This document shows positions 63,545 through 64,000 of a stretch of 64,000 nt of DNA, piece after piece. The stretch covers positions 14,960,001-15,024,000 of the forward strand of contig CM028895.1 of NCBI GenBank assembly GCA_016801885.1, in the 5' to 3' direction. The stretch is from Toxotes chatareus. Its lineage: Eukaryota; Chordata; Actinopteri; Toxotidae. Both the position numbers and the translations under genes were made by a program. A model generated the notes under the pieces. That model was not told where the DNA came from, searched no databases, and worked only from the letters and a program-made list of their open reading frames with translations. Within the stretch, counting starts at the first letter, position 1. Every line of letters starts with the position of its first letter.

Positions 63545-64000
63545 TAAATATGTGGCCCAAGTATTTACCAGAATCATTTTGCCACATCTCTTCTTTTTTT
63601 TCTGTGCTACAAACAGTTTTTTTTTTGGCCTAATTCTGCTGTACAATGTTTGTTCTAATTTTTTCTAATGTGTTAAAATGCATGATTTTCTTGTAGGTGC
63701 CACTTCTCTGTTGCTTTCGTTTCACATCTTGCTCTGTAATTGCGTAAACATGTACAGTATGTGGTAACTGCCAAAACCAAAAGCTGTAGTAAATTCTCCA
63801 GTAATATGGTTTACTCAACAGTGTGCAGGCCTGTCTTTGGGCTCCAGTGGTTTAGGGAGTTTCGCCACCTGTAAGCACAGATTTAGCTCTAATCTATAGC
63901 TTAGTTGGCTGAACTTTCACAGCATTAACATATTGTGCAAACTTGCCCTCTCATCCTGGCCTCACACAAAAGAGACCAGAATTACCCTGTTTCTTATGTC
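63545..64000. other. Right end of window, no gene recognised
   Basis: No supported coding sequence or RNA gene. Open frames here are short and unlike known families. Confidence 0.4.

Overview
The window is nuclear DNA from a ray-finned fish, most likely a spiny-rayed (percomorph) teleost. The evidence is intron-containing vertebrate genes with GT-AG splice sites, dense (CA)n/(GT)n microsatellites, and a dispersed repeat near 62.3 kb that I recognise from percomorph genomes. There are no bacterial operons, CRISPR arrays or viral genes. The species call is inference; the gene calls rest on exon-by-exon reading with frames that join correctly.

Layout, left to right: (1) 1-1.7 kb, the first coding exon, promoter side and intron 1 of atad2b on the minus strand. 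(2) 4.0-8.2 kb, ubxn2a (+), six coding exons, 249 aa. (3) 11.5-30.1 kb, mfsd2b (+), fourteen coding exons, 612 aa; intron 11 holds a large inverted-repeat element. (4) 30.1-35.1 kb, wdcp (-), three coding exons, 744 aa, convergent with mfsd2b and sharing its promoter region with the next gene. (5) 35.3-44.5 kb, fkbp1b (+), four exons, 108 aa. (6) 44.9-58.5 kb, mmut (+), twelve coding exons, 756 aa. (7) 58.5-64 kb, no active gene seen. This last part holds a decayed PIF/Harbinger transposon (transposase remnant on +, Myb/SANT-like remnant on -) and two palindromic dispersed repeats.

The order and orientation atad2b(-) ubxn2a(+) mfsd2b(+) wdcp(-) fkbp1b(+) is, from memory, that of human 2p23.3. 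Mmut is on human chromosome 6, so its position here directly behind fkbp1b is a rearranged neighbour. The genes do not form a pathway: p97 adaptor (ubxn2a), sphingosine-1-phosphate exporter (mfsd2b), WD-repeat/coiled-coil scaffold (wdcp), ryanodine-receptor immunophilin (fkbp1b) and mitochondrial propionate catabolism (mmut).

I found no convincing new multi-gene system. The observations most worth following are a mixed FKBP12/FKBP12.6 residue signature in fkbp1b, tiny upstream ORFs at three starts, a microsatellite-like N-terminal extension in mfsd2b, a (TG)n 3' splice site, a large intronic foldback element, a recurring GCTAGC/GTTAGCTAAC palindrome near three promoters, and the decayed Harbinger element.
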